A stretch of DNA of 64,000 nt from Nostoc sp. UHCC 0302 (GTDB taxonomy: Bacteria > Cyanobacteriota > Cyanobacteriia > Cyanobacteriales > Nostocaceae). The translations under genes were made by a program, and so were the position numbers. Shown piece after piece: positions 35,569 to 45,289 of this stretch (the stretch's first letter is position 1; the number at the start of each line of letters is the position of its first letter). The notes below the pieces were generated by a model. It was not told the origin of the DNA, made no database searches, and saw only the letters and a list, made by a program, of their open reading frames with translations. The DNA is taken from positions 5,682,001-5,746,000 of the forward strand of contig NZ_CP151099.1 of assembly GCF_038096175.1 (NCBI RefSeq), given 5' to 3'.

Positions 35569-38500
35569 ATGTGCATGAGTGCGATCGCCCAACACTTTTT
35601 ATTGGATTTAGCCCAAAAACGGCACTTATCTAGCAGTGAGCTAGAGGTATTTTTATCTGCTGTTAAGGGTAAATCGCCAAATGCGATCGCTGAAGAATTG
35701 GGTGTCAGCGCTGAAGCGGTACGTAAAAGATTGAGTGAGGTTTACAAAAAATTCCAAGTGAGTGGCGGTGGCCCGGGTAAACTCACTAAGTTACAACAAA
35801 TTATTGAAAATGAATATCAAGCATCTTTGCAGACCATAGAAGCGACTGCCAACAAGCGTCAAGATTGGGGCGAAGCACCTAGTATTCGTGATACCTTCTA
35901 CGGACGGGGAACAGAACTGTCTAACCTGAAGCAGTGGATTGTCAATGATCAATGTCGCTTAGTAGCACTCTTAGGCATGGGAGGAATTGGCAAAACTGCT
36001 TTATCTGTAAAACTGGCAGAGGAAGTGCAAGAGAATTTTGACTACTTAGTTTGGCGAACTCTCCGCAATGCTCCACCCATCCAAGAGATGTTAGCGAACC
36101 TAATCCGATTTCTATCTGATGAGCGAGAAACGAATTTACCAGAAACCGTAAATGCTAGAATCACGCTGCTGATTAATTATTTACGAAAGCGGCGTTGTCT
36201 TGTGGTGTTGGATAATGCAGAGACAATTTTGCAAGCAGGCATGAGCGTAGCTGCTTCGCAGGAGCCTCGCGCCGGATACTATCAAGAAGGATACGAAGGT
36301 TACGGTCAACTACTTAGACGCTTAGGGGAAGAACCTCATGAAAGCTGTTTAGTGATTACTAGTCGCGAAAAACCGAAAGAATTTGCACCTTTAGAGGGCA
36401 AAGCATCACCAGTCAGAACAATGTCATTACCTGGTGTGGGAGAAACAGAAGGGCAAGAAATTCTCAAAGATAAAGGCTTATCTGGGTCGTCGCAAAACTG
36501 GGCGAAACTAGTTAAGAATTATTCAGGCAATCCATTGGCTTTAAAGCTAGTTTCTGAGACAATCCGAGAATTATTTGGTGGGGATATTGCTGCCTTTTTA
36601 GCCGAAGGAGAAATAATTTTTGGTGACACTCGTAATTTATTAGACCAGCAGTTTGAGCGTGCCTCAGAGCTAGAAAAAGAAATTATCTACTGGTTGGCAA
36701 TCAAGCGTGAGGCAGTTTTGCTAGAAGAATTGCTAGATGATATTGTGTCTCCCTTAGCAAAAAGAGAATTACTGGAAGCACTAGAATCACTGCGGCGGCG
36801 ATCGCTCATTGAAAAAAGCACAGCACTGTTCACCCTTCAACCTGTGGTTATGGAATACATCACAGAGATCATAATTGAACAGGTTTGTCAAGAAATTACT
36901 ACAGGAAAAATCGCACTATTCATGAGTCATGCTCTGATGGGAGCCACTGTCAAAGATTATGTCAGAGATATTCAAATTCGCCTGATTTTGAAGCCAATCA
37001 TCAAAAGATTGCTCAGTATTTTTAGCAGTCAGAAAAATATTGAAGACAAGTTAATTCAAATTCTGGAACCCCTGCGAGACAAATTTGTTGTCAAACGTGG
37101 ATATGCTGGGAGTAACGTTCTCAATCTACTGTGTCAATTACAGACTGATTTAACTGGTTATGACTTTTCCCATCTAGCTGTTCGGCAAGCTTATCTACAG
37201 AACGTGAATCTGCATAAGGTCAGTTTTGCTCACAGCGACTTAACTCGGTCTGTCTTTGCTAAAAACTTTGCCACTGTGTTGTCAGTAACATTTAGTCGAG
37301 ATGGTCAACTTTTAGCTACAGGAGATGCTAACGGTGAGATTCGTTTATGGCGAGTTATTACTGGTCAACAACTTTTACTTTATCAAGGACACACTAATAA
37401 AGTTTGGTCAGTTGCTTTTAATGCCAATGGTACAACCCTAATCAGCGGCAGTGAAGACCAAACAGTGAAAATCTGGGACGTTCAGACAGGTGAATGCCTC
37501 AAAACACTGTTAGGGCATACAGATAGAATTTGGTCAGTAGCTTTTAGTTCTCAAGGTGATGCGATCGCCAGTGCTAGTGAAGACCAAACAGTGAAAATTT
37601 GGGACGTTCAGAGCGGTAAATGCCTCAAAAGTTTGAAGGGTCACATTAATGGGGTACGGTCAGTTGCTTTCAGTCCCAATAGTACAACTTTAGTCAGTGG
37701 CAGCAAAGACCAAACCGTAAAAATTTGGGATGTTAAGAGCGGTAAATGCCTCAAAACACTATTAGGGCATACAGATAGAATCTGGTCTGTAGCTTTCAGT
37801 CCTCAAGATGATACAATTGCCAGTGCCAGTGATGACAAAACGGTCAGGCTGTGGGATGCTAACACTGGTAAGTGCCTTAAAACTTTGGAAGGTCACACTA
37901 ATTGGGTATGGTCAGTAGACTATAGTCCTGAAGGGGACATGATAGTCAGTGGTAGTGATGACCAAACAGTTAGATTGTGGGATGTAAACACTGGTCAGTG
38001 TCTAAAAACTTTGCCTGGACACACAGATAGAATTTGGTCTGTAGCTTTCAGTCCTCAAAATCAGACAATTGCCAGCACCAGTGATGACCAAACAGTGAAA
38101 CTGTGGGATGGTGATACTGGTAGATGCTTGAGAACTTTGAAGGGTTACACCAATTGGGTCTGGTCTGTAGCTTTCAGTCCCAATTCTCAAATCCTAGCCA
38201 GTGCCAATGACGACTACACAGTCAGGCTGTGGGATGTAAACACTGGTGAGTGCCTTAAAACTTTGAAAGGTCATACAAATGGAGTGCGATCGGTCGCTTT
38301 TAGTCCTGATGGACAAATCCTAGCTAGTGCCAGCGATGACCTAACTATCAGGTTATGGGATGCTAATACAGGTATATGTTTCAAAACTTTGAAGGGACAT
38401 ACTAATTGGGTATGGTCAATTGCCTTCAGTCCCAATGGTAATATCTTAGCTAGCGCTAGTGACGATCAAACAGTAAAGTTATGGAATGTGAATACTGGTA

Positions 38501-39186
38501 AATGCTTCAAAACTTTGTTAGAAGACACTAACCGAATATGGTTTGTAGCCTTTAGTCCCAAGGGTGACATTTTAGGCGGTGCTAGTGAAGACCATACAGT
38601 GAAATTGTGGAATGTTAGTAGCGGTCAATCCCTAGAACCTTTGAAAGGACACACTAATTGGGTAAGGTCAGTAACATTTAGTTCTGATGGCCAAATGATA
38701 GCCAGTGCCAGTGAAGACCATACAGTGAGATTATGGAAGGCTAGCACCGACAGCCCAGAACCTCTAGAACCTTCTTTGAAGGAACACACCGATAAAGTCC
38801 GAGCCGTTGCTTTTAGTCCTCAAGGTTATACAACTACCAGTGAGACTGATAAAGTTAGCTACATTTTGGCCAGTGCTGGTGATGACAATACCCTAAAAAT
38901 CTGGGATGTGAACACTACTAAATGCCTTAAAACACTGGAAGGACACACTAAGAGAATATGGTCAGTCGTCTTCAGCCCCAATGGACGATTCCTAGCTAGT
39001 GGGGGTGAAGACGAAACCGTAAGGATATGGAATGCAGACACTGGTGAATGTTTGAAAATTCTCAGTATCCCTAAACCCTATGAGGATATGGAGATTACAG
39101 GCTCTATCGGTTTAACAGCAGCTCAGAAGGTAACACTGAAAGCTTTAGGGGCTGTGGAAAAGATAGAGAGCAAAAATAAAAGGTAA
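35569..39186 (+). CDS. STAND NTPase (HTH - NB-ARC - 14 x WD40)
   Basis: A 1205-residue signalling ATPase. Residues about 15-70 form a LuxR-like helix-turn-helix (LSSSELEVFL, NAIAEELGVSAEAVRKRL). The NB-ARC ATPase (about 110-430) has a P-loop GMGGIGKTAL near residue 137, Walker B CLVVLDNAE near 208, and GNPLALKLV near 320. From about residue 565 there are 14 WD40 repeats, enough for two seven-bladed propellers, ending with the conserved tail LTAAQKVTLKALGAVE. In bacteria such proteins sense a ligand through the repeats and oligomerise; some are antiphage. No enzymatic effector domain is fused, so the N-terminal HTH or a partner would give the output. A short repeat encodes residues 225-234 (MSVAASQEPR). 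Confidence 0.92.
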   Translation: MCMSAIAQHFLLDLAQKRHLSSSELEVFLSAVKGKSPNAIAEELGVSAEAVRKRLSEVYKKFQVSGGGPGKLTKLQQIIENEYQASLQTIEATANKRQDWGEAPSIRDTFYGRGTELSNLKQWIVNDQCRLVALLGMGGIGKTALSVKLAEEVQENFDYLVWRTLRNAPPIQEMLANLIRFLSDERETNLPETVNARITLLINYLRKRRCLVVLDNAETILQAGMSVAASQEPRAGYYQEGYEGYGQLLRRLGEEPHESCLVITSREKPKEFAPLEGKASPVRTMSLPGVGETEGQEILKDKGLSGSSQNWAKLVKNYSGNPLALKLVSETIRELFGGDIAAFLAEGEIIFGDTRNLLDQQFERASELEKEIIYWLAIKREAVLLEELLDDIVSPLAKRELLEALESLRRRSLIEKSTALFTLQPVVMEYITEIIIEQVCQEITTGKIALFMSHALMGATVKDYVRDIQIRLILKPIIKRLLSIFSSQKNIEDKLIQILEPLRDKFVVKRGYAGSNVLNLLCQLQTDLTGYDFSHLAVRQAYLQNVNLHKVSFAHSDLTRSVFAKNFATVLSVTFSRDGQLLATGDANGEIRLWRVITGQQLLLYQGHTNKVWSVAFNANGTTLISGSEDQTVKIWDVQTGECLKTLLGHTDRIWSVAFSSQGDAIASASEDQTVKIWDVQSGKCLKSLKGHINGVRSVAFSPNSTTLVSGSKDQTVKIWDVKSGKCLKTLLGHTDRIWSVAFSPQDDTIASASDDKTVRLWDANTGKCLKTLEGHTNWVWSVDYSPEGDMIVSGSDDQTVRLWDVNTGQCLKTLPGHTDRIWSVAFSPQNQTIASTSDDQTVKLWDGDTGRCLRTLKGYTNWVWSVAFSPNSQILASANDDYTVRLWDVNTGECLKTLKGHTNGVRSVAFSPDGQILASASDDLTIRLWDANTGICFKTLKGHTNWVWSIAFSPNGNILASASDDQTVKLWNVNTGKCFKTLLEDTNRIWFVAFSPKGDILGGASEDHTVKLWNVSSGQSLEPLKGHTNWVRSVTFSSDGQMIASASEDHTVRLWKASTDSPEPLEPSLKEHTDKVRAVAFSPQGYTTTSETDKVSYILASAGDDNTLKIWDVNTTKCLKTLEGHTKRIWSVVFSPNGRFLASGGEDETVRIWNADTGECLKILSIPKPYEDMEITGSIGLTAAQKVTLKALGAVEKIESKNKR

Positions 39187-39228
39187 AAGGATGAATTTTG
39201 CTTTTTACTCCATCCCTTTACCTTTTTT
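39179..39228 (+). terminator. Terminator of the STAND gene
   Basis: AAAGGTAAAAGGATG (39179-39193, overlapping the stop codon) pairs with CATCCCTTTACCTTT (39211-39225) and ends in a T6 run, a classic intrinsic terminator. Confidence 0.85.
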
Positions 39229-39241
39229 ATGTACCTGATGC

Positions 39242-39445
39242 TTATTTAATGTTAGCCCTTGCGTCCCTCACTGCGGCAAAGAAAAATAATCCTGTGAGTG
39301 GAATGCTTAATACCAGAATAATCGCAGTTGCTGGAACGCCGAAATCTGGTTGCCCGTAACTCAGTTCAAAAATCGAACCGACAGCTGCGATCGCACTTAT
39401 ACAAGAACCACCTAGAAATAAACCACTTTTTGGAGTTAAATACAC
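39242..39445 (-). CDS. Small two-helix membrane protein, conserved type
   Basis: A 67-residue protein from a GTG start, with two membrane helices (about 8-27 and 36-58) and a basic C-terminus. It begins 12 bases after the def stop in the same direction, so it is probably in one transcript with def. Function unknown. Confidence 0.6.
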   Translation of the reverse strand: MYLTPKSGLFLGGSCISAIAAVGSIFELSYGQPDFGVPATAIILVLSIPLTGLFFFAAVRDARANIK

Positions 39446-39457
39446 TATTAGACCACC

Positions 39458-40021
39458 CTATACTACTGGTTTCACCGCTTGATACGAGAAGCCATTCTTA
39501 GATAGCTCCTGGGCCAAAGTCAAGGAGTTTTCCACGCGGTCTACAAATACCACGCCATTCAGGTGATCCATTTCATGCTGAATGCATCGTCCTAGCAAGT
39601 CATTAGCTTTTAATGTCTTGGGACGGCCATACTCGTCTTTATAAGTAATTTCTACGACTTCGGGGCGCTTGACATCCAAGTAGACATTTGGAATGCTCAA
39701 ACATCCTTCTTGGGCAACGCAGATGTCACGGCTAACCTGTTTAATTGTGGGGTTAATTAACACTAAGGGCTGATTAGCTGCGTTGTCTGGTTCCAGGTCG
39801 ATGACAATTAGTTGTTTGTGAATTCCCACTTGGGGCGCAGCCAAACCAATGCCATCTTTACTGTACATAGTTTGCAGCATTTCACGCACCACTTGGCGGA
39901 GTTCGTCATCAACTTTAGAAATCCGCTTTGCAGCTTGACGCAGCACGCGATCGCCTAAATAATGAAGCTCCAAAGGCGGATTTTTTAACTTTTTCTTCTC
40001 GACAGCAATTTCAGAGGGCAT
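39458..40021 (-). CDS. def: Peptide deformylase
   Basis: Removes the formyl group from the initiator methionine of new proteins. A 187-residue type 1B-like enzyme with all three metal-site motifs: GIGLAAPQVG, EGCLSIP (Cys ligand) and QHEMDHLNG (two His ligands and the catalytic Glu). The N-terminal extension (SEIAVEKKKLKNPPLEL) is typical of cyanobacterial forms. Divergent from ftsX. Confidence 0.96.
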   Translation of the reverse strand: MPSEIAVEKKKLKNPPLELHYLGDRVLRQAAKRISKVDDELRQVVREMLQTMYSKDGIGLAAPQVGIHKQLIVIDLEPDNAANQPLVLINPTIKQVSRDICVAQEGCLSIPNVYLDVKRPEVVEITYKDEYGRPKTLKANDLLGRCIQHEMDHLNGVVFVDRVENSLTLAQELSKNGFSYQAVKPVV

Positions 40022-40301
40022 GAGTCTCTATGGCTAGATTGTGAAAATTCCTACTACCTTAATTCTATCAATCTCTTCACTGTCTGGAGAGACACGCTGT
40101 TTAAAGCGTCTGTACATGACGTTCCATACAGCGGAAAAGATTATGTACTCAGCACTACTGAAATAATGAACTTTTAAGCATCCAAAATCTCCGGTGTCGA
40201 GTATAAATGATGTTGTTATCTCGTACGAAGGCGGAAAGATAATTTTTAATAAACTGCTGTGATTGCGTTCTTTTATTTTAAATTGCTTATTGGGGTGATG
40301 T

Positions 40302-41204
40302 GTGTTGAAATTTTTCACCAAACTTGATTATCTGCTCAAAGAAACTTTCCTTGGATTACTGCGGGGAGGTTGGATGAATTGGGCAGCTGTCAGTACTGTG
40401 ACGGTGTTGCTATTTTTATTCGGCTTGAGTCTGCAAACATCTTGGCAAGTCGAAAAACTGCTTTACCAGTTCGGTAGTCAGCTAGAGGTATCAGTTTATC
40501 TTGAGCCGGATATGCGAGTTGACAGCATTGAACCACTGGTGGCAAAAATGCCGGAGGTGGCGGCGATACAAAGCATTACTAAAGAAGAAGCTTGGACTAA
40601 GTTAGTTAAAGAACTGGATATTTCAGATATTGAAGGTGCTAAAGAGCAGTTAGAGGATAATCCTCTGGTTGACGAAATGAAGGTGAAAGCGCGTAATTCT
40701 CAAGTTGTGCCAGCTTTAGCAACACATTTGGCTAAGTTACCAGGAGTTGATACAGTGCAGTATGTGGATGAAGCAGTCAAACGTATTGCCCAATTGCACC
40801 AAGGTCTTAACTGGATTACTTTGACAATTACAATCATCCTAACTTTAACAGCGATCGCTGTTACCACTACCACAATTCGCTTGATTGTCATGGCGCGACG
40901 CCAGGAGATTGAAATTATGCAACTGGTGGGAGCAACTTCCGTTTGGATTTACCTACCGTTTATTTTACAAGGAATTACTTTTGGTTTAGTCGGTGGGGCG
41001 ATCGCTTGGAGTTTCATTTCTGTTATTCAACAGTTTCTTGGCAAGTTGTTAACCAAACAACCTGAATTTATCCAATTTATTAGCAACGGTATGCAACTAA
41101 CTCCAGCACAAATTTTATTACTGCCCCTAATTCTCTTAAGTTTTGGTGCAGCTGTAGGATTAATGGGAAGCTTATTTGCTGTCCACCGTTTTGCTAAAGG
41201 TTGA
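40302..41204 (+). CDS. ftsX: Cell division protein FtsX
   Basis: A 300-residue membrane protein with one N-terminal helix (about 27-45), a large external loop (about 55-165: VEKLLYQFGSQLEVSVYLEP ... VDTVQYVDEA) and three C-terminal helices, the standard FtsX topology. With the ATPase FtsE it controls cell-wall hydrolysis at division. The start is GTG at 40302, directly before TTG-AAA; the GGGGTGATG just upstream contains a usable ribosome site. No ftsE gene is adjacent, which is common in cyanobacteria. Confidence 0.93.
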   Translation: MLKFFTKLDYLLKETFLGLLRGGWMNWAAVSTVTVLLFLFGLSLQTSWQVEKLLYQFGSQLEVSVYLEPDMRVDSIEPLVAKMPEVAAIQSITKEEAWTKLVKELDISDIEGAKEQLEDNPLVDEMKVKARNSQVVPALATHLAKLPGVDTVQYVDEAVKRIAQLHQGLNWITLTITIILTLTAIAVTTTTIRLIVMARRQEIEIMQLVGATSVWIYLPFILQGITFGLVGGAIAWSFISVIQQFLGKLLTKQPEFIQFISNGMQLTPAQILLLPLILLSFGAAVGLMGSLFAVHRFAKG

Positions 41205-41284
41205 AAATTGGGCATAGGGTATTGGGCATTGGTAAATAGTCAAGAGTAAATATTGATTGAGTCTTGACAAAGGACAAATAACAA

Positions 41285-42091
41285 ATGACATCTCAGTGGA
41301 AAAGTTTTCTGCAAAATCTTGGTGTATGGGAAGGTTCATTCACTACTTTTTCTCCCCAAGGTACACTGCTCAACGATACACCTAGCTGTCTTTCGCTAGA
41401 AGGCTTAAACAATAATCAAACAGTCCGCCTAACTCTTTCCCGTTCGGGACGAGATGATGTGATCAGAGAATTTATGTCTGTGGGAGGAGGTCTGCTATTT
41501 TTTGAAAATGGATCATTTTCTGAAGGTTTAATTCAGCTAGGCCCATTTTCTACATTTGGGGCAGAACTTGCTTTGATTCATGAAAATCGCCGCTTACGTC
41601 TGGTGCAACTGTTTAATGAAAATGGTGATTTGAATCAACTAACCTTAATTAGAGAACACTTAGCTGGAACCCCAGTAGCCGAACGTCCAGCCTTGCAATT
41701 GAGTGACTTGTTAGGAGAATGGCAAGGTGAAGCAGTGACAATATATCGGGATTTGCGTTCACCTGATACTTACTCTACAAAGCTAAAATTACAAGTCGAT
41801 GCTGAACGATTAATTCAAACTACCTCTTTTGGGGAACGCACAATTACCTCAACTGCTACCATCAAAGAACCTCTCATCCTTTTTGATCAAGATCCACAAA
41901 AGCAGGTGCAAGTTTTACTGTTACCTGATGGTGCTTCTGCAACTTCTCCAGTCAAAGTGCAGTTACGTCAACCCTTATTTTTAGAAGCAGGTTGGTTAAT
42001 TCAACCAAACCTGCGCCAACGGATGATTCGCAGTTATAACGACAAAGGTGAATGGGTTAGTCTTACCTTAGTTACTGAAGAGAAGAGATAA
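41285..42091 (+). CDS. DUF3598 family protein
   Basis: A 268-residue soluble beta-rich protein with two similar halves, each opening with a W-E-G pattern (LGVWEGSFTTFSP near residue 12 and LGEWQGEAVTIYRD near 142). This lipocalin-like layout fits DUF3598, a family limited mainly to cyanobacteria and plants. No enzymatic residue can be named. STRR-like sequence (GGACAAA units) lies just before the start. Confidence 0.8.
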   Translation: MTSQWKSFLQNLGVWEGSFTTFSPQGTLLNDTPSCLSLEGLNNNQTVRLTLSRSGRDDVIREFMSVGGGLLFFENGSFSEGLIQLGPFSTFGAELALIHENRRLRLVQLFNENGDLNQLTLIREHLAGTPVAERPALQLSDLLGEWQGEAVTIYRDLRSPDTYSTKLKLQVDAERLIQTTSFGERTITSTATIKEPLILFDQDPQKQVQVLLLPDGASATSPVKVQLRQPLFLEAGWLIQPNLRQRMIRSYNDKGEWVSLTLVTEEKR

Positions 42092-42190
42092 AAGATTTAT
42101 TAGGCTGCGCTGCTAATCCTTGGTGGTGATTTCGATTTTTAGAATCACAAATAGCAGTAGTACAACTTACCCCTCGTCAGAAAATCTTAA

Positions 42191-42754
42191 ATGGTACAGA
42201 CCCCTGCTAAACACCTGACTTTAAGTGAATTCCTAGCTCTGCCAGAGACAGAACCCGCTAGTGAATACATTGATGGGCGTATCATCCAAAAACCGATGCT
42301 ACAAGGAGAACACAGCGCAATTCAGACTGAGTTAGCACCTGCAATTAACTTGGTCGTAAAACCCAAACAGATTGCGCGAGCTTTTTGTGAGCTTCGCTGT
42401 ACATTTGGCGATCGCTCAATTGTACCTGATATTTCTGTGTTTATGTGGGATAGAATTCCCCGTAGAGAGAATGGTGGGGTTGCTAACGTCTTCTCAATTG
42501 CCCCAGATTGGACAATTGAAATTCTATCTCCTGATCAAAGTCAAACTAAAGTAACCAAAAATATTCTACATTGCCTGAAGTTTGGAACTCAGATGGGATG
42601 GCTGATTGATCCTGAAGAAAAATCTGTGTTTGTCTACTTGCCAGATCAACCAACCGCTGTTTACGAAGAACTAGGAACACAGTTACCAGTACCAGAATTT
42701 GCTCAAGATTTCAGTCTAACAGTAGAAGGTTTATTTAGCTGGTTGCTGGAATGA
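42191..42754 (+). CDS. Uma2-family (DUF820) putative nuclease
   Basis: A 187-residue full-length member of a family greatly expanded in cyanobacteria. It opens with the usual LTLSEFLALPETEPASEYIDG; the PD-(D/E)xK-like core follows: VPDISVFMWDRIP (Asp), DWTIEILSPDQSQTKV (Glu and distal Lys/Gln) and GTQMGWLIDPEEKSVFVY. The real substrate of the family is not known. Two other members in this window are broken (23287, 27381), so this is the only intact one. Confidence 0.9.
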   Translation: MVQTPAKHLTLSEFLALPETEPASEYIDGRIIQKPMLQGEHSAIQTELAPAINLVVKPKQIARAFCELRCTFGDRSIVPDISVFMWDRIPRRENGGVANVFSIAPDWTIEILSPDQSQTKVTKNILHCLKFGTQMGWLIDPEEKSVFVYLPDQPTAVYEELGTQLPVPEFAQDFSLTVEGLFSWLLE

Positions 42755-42779
42755 CTGTTTTGCAAAAAGCCTCAGATAA

Positions 42780-42983
42780 TCACACAATTTGAAGTGTGGT
42801 TGGTTTAGCGATAAATTCACCTTCTACTTGCCAAGCTTCCAAGTACATTTCAATCACTTCTTCGCTGTTACGAATAGATTCTGCGCGAGTTCTGCCGTGA
42901 GTGCAAGGCATGATTACAAACTCAACCAACTCTGGAATGGTGATTAGAGAAAGCTGATCTTCATCAAACCATTGAACAATCAT
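42780..42983 (-). CDS. HicB-like antitoxin, orphan
   Basis: A 67-residue HicB-family protein: MIVQWFDEDQLSLITIPELVEFV, then CTHGRTRAESIRNSEEVIEMYLEAW, the typical partial RNase H-like fold without the C-terminal DNA-binding part. HicB normally pairs with a small HicA RNA nuclease next to it. No HicA-like frame is visible on either side, so it is a solitary antitoxin or remnant. Confidence 0.8.
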   Translation of the reverse strand: MIVQWFDEDQLSLITIPELVEFVIMPCTHGRTRAESIRNSEEVIEMYLEAWQVEGEFIAKPTTLQIV

Positions 42984-43133
42984 GCTGTTTTGTTTTCTTG
43001 GGCAAGGATGTAAAAATCAATACCAAATTCTTAGAAAACCGCAAATTTTATCTGTCTTTTGGAATAAGACTGACGACGTAGAAGCCTGGTTAGATCAAGT
43101 TAATAACATTTTTTTGGCTCCTAAAGTTGCCCT

Positions 43134-43379
43134 ATGCAAAATTTTGAGCAGTCACTTAGGAAAAAACTAAAAACTATTGATTGCAAAATACGAACCAGTG
43201 GTAGCAAGGGGAATGATTTCGAGATTGTATCCCCAGAAAATGACCATTTCTGGCTTTATTGGCATTCTTTACCGAAATGGCAATTGTTTTGGCGTCCCTG
43301 GGGTAGGCCGAGGTGTGTCAAAGCACAAGAATGGGAACGCAAGATCCGAGAGGCTATAGAAAACGTAGTCAGTTGCTAG
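43134..43379 (+). CDS. Hypothetical 81-residue protein
   Basis: Rich in aromatic residues (HFWLYWHSLPKWQLFWRPWG) with a helical Lys/Glu-rich end. Not recognised. It overlaps the end of another short frame (42982-43170), and only one of the two can be real; this one looks more protein-like. It does not resemble HicA. Confidence 0.35.
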   Translation: MQNFEQSLRKKLKTIDCKIRTSGSKGNDFEIVSPENDHFWLYWHSLPKWQLFWRPWGRPRCVKAQEWERKIREAIENVVSC

Positions 43380-43781
43380 CAATCTCGGCAGATTTTCGAT
43401 ATTAAGTTATTTCATTCTTCCAGTGCAGTCATCTCATAAGGATTAAATGGTGTTGCTTCGTCGCATTTTACTACTTAATTTCGTCGCATTTTACTACTTA
43501 ATAGTGATCGCCCGATAATATGCAACTTCAAAACACGTCCTAACTAATTTTAATAAACTTCTTACTTCTCTGCACCCACCATACCCTTATGAGTAAGCAA
43601 GCTACGCCTTGGTCTCCGATAGGAGAAGTTCTGAGCGGCGGTACTTTTTTGGAGAACCCGTTCGCGTTAGTGTATACGTTAGGAGAAGGGTAGCCGCTTA
43701 GATTTCTCTCTGTGTAAAACAAAATATATTTTTGGTTTAGAATTATTGTATATTTGGAAACTTCTGCCTGTACATAATTGT
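43380..43781. other. 400-base gap with dispersed repeats
   Basis: GTCGCATTTTACTACTTAAT occurs twice back to back (about 43459-43502). Around 43591-43702 lie AGGAGAAG units and GAACCCGTTCGCGTTAG sequence of the dispersed-repeat type. No gene is supported. Confidence 0.6.
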
Positions 43782-44489
43782 CTAAGCATCAAAACTTGCA
43801 AGTTCAATTTCGTTTACAATATATTCCATCCAGGTAATTGGTCTTTTGTAATTAACAAAATAGAAGAGATATAAAAAGGGAAGAATAACTATACATATTG
43901 CCCCAGCTGGATTAGCGTTGAATATTTCTAGTATTGACCCTGTTACAAGAGCTTTTAGAAAAGTTGGTTCAGAAAGACAACTTACAAAAATACCACCCCA
44001 AAAAAGATCAACGAAAAACCTTATAGGTTTGCCTTCTTGACTGTAGTAAAAAAGTGTTCTCTTAATATTACGCTCTGTTTGCTTTAAATTCAGTCCTGTT
44101 TTACTCAAATAAACACCTAAAACGCGCCCCCACCGTTCTTCTGATTTCATATCAAATTTAGGAGTAATAAACTCAATAAATATTGGTAAGGGTAAGTAAA
44201 GAAATGAGCCAATTATAAATAAAGTTATACGAATCCAAAGTAAATTTACTAAATTTGCAATAACTATACAAATAGTTATAAATATTAAACATAGAACAAA
44301 TACAGATATCCCAATAGTGTTTGGATAAAAAAATAGAATCTTTTTTAAACGTGCCAAGATTCCTTGTTGTTGCTTGAGTTCGTCACCGAATTTTTGTCTA
44401 CCAAGTTGATTTATTTCGCGTAAACATTCACGAATAAGTTTAAGGTTTTGTTGGGACGATAAATTTTCATAACTTTTATGCAAGTGCAT
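43782..44489 (-). CDS. Hypothetical membrane protein
   Basis: A 235-residue protein, unrecognised. The first 60 residues are a soluble helical part (HKSYENLSSQQNLKLIRECLREINQL), followed by a pair of membrane helices (about 58-80 and 85-110), a cytoplasmic loop, and a third/fourth hydrophobic pair (about 165-215). AT-rich compared with its neighbours and lacking HIP1 octamers, which may mean horizontal arrival. Function unknown. Confidence 0.65.
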   Translation of the reverse strand: MHLHKSYENLSSQQNLKLIRECLREINQLGRQKFGDELKQQQGILARLKKILFFYPNTIGISVFVLCLIFITICIVIANLVNLLWIRITLFIIGSFLYLPLPIFIEFITPKFDMKSEERWGRVLGVYLSKTGLNLKQTERNIKRTLFYYSQEGKPIRFFVDLFWGGIFVSCLSEPTFLKALVTGSILEIFNANPAGAICIVILPFLYLFYFVNYKRPITWMEYIVNEIELASFDA

Positions 44490-44578
44490 AAATTTATCCT
44501 AATTACCTGATCCTATTATGATATTTGTTATTTCCGTTGAACTTCGATAAAAGTTATTAAAATAACTTTATCGCCTAT

Positions 44579-45154
44579 TTATATTAAAGAACAACGACGT
44601 TGCAACGCTTGTTTGAGTAAAACTTGATATTCTTTATCCCCAACGCGATAAGCACCGAATCTTTCTAAATGGGGATTCATCATTTGAGCGTCAAAAAACA
44701 CAAATTGCTTCTGGCGCAATCTTTCCACTAACTTTACCATCGCTACCTTCGAGCCTTCAGGAATGCGGTAAAACATCGATTCGCCAATAAAAGCCCCACC
44801 AATCACAATCCCTAAAATCCCCCCAGCGAGTTCGTCACCTTGCCAAGTTTCAAAACTATAGGCATAACCTGCTTGGTAAAGTAGCCAGTAAATCTTTTCT
44901 AACTCTGGCGAAATCCAAGTTGTTTCACGGTTAGCACAGCCAGCTACTACAGCCGGAAAATCACGATTAATCGCCACGCTGAAACGTTCTTGATTGAGGA
45001 CGCGCTGCAAAGACTTGGGATATCGAAACCTCTCATCTAAAGGAATAAAAGTCCGATCGCGACTTCCATACCAATTCAGGCGATCGCGCTCATCAGCCAT
45101 GAGAAAATAACCTTGAGCATAACCCTCAACAATAGCGGCGACATCATATTGCAT
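44579..45154 (-). CDS. aat: Leucyl/phenylalanyl-tRNA-protein transferase
   Basis: Adds Leu or Phe from charged tRNA to proteins with N-terminal Lys/Arg, marking them for ClpS/ClpAP degradation. The family phrases are present: [22 protein letters not shown], then [18 protein letters not shown] and [18 protein letters not shown] start at the ATG at 45154 (191 residues); an in-frame ATG at 45172 would add six hydrophobic residues. Monocistronic. Confidence 0.93.
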   Translation of the reverse strand: MQYDVAAIVEGYAQGYFLMADERDRLNWYGSRDRTFIPLDERFRYPKSLQRVLNQERFSVAINRDFPAVVAGCANRETTWISPELEKIYWLLYQAGYAYSFETWQGDELAGGILGIVIGGAFIGESMFYRIPEGSKVAMVKLVERLRQKQFVFFDAQMMNPHLERFGAYRVGDKEYQVLLKQALQRRCSLI

Positions 45155-45289
45155 AAATATAAAAAATACCAAAGAAACGCAATTTCATACTATTACTCAT
45201 TATTGGCGTTTCTTTTCACGTTCCACCGAAGTTAGAAACAGTCCAAACCGCCGCTACCACTTCTCTTTGCGTTTATTTAAAATAAAAAA

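Noticed and set aside
40034-40321. 95-residue minus-strand frame before ftsX
   Set aside because: Overlaps the ftsX start in antisense, no protein-like character or ribosome site.
42982-43170. 62-residue frame next to hicB, considered as HicA
   Set aside because: Lacks the HicA pattern (no Gly-Ser-His/His core), and overlaps the more plausible 43134 frame.
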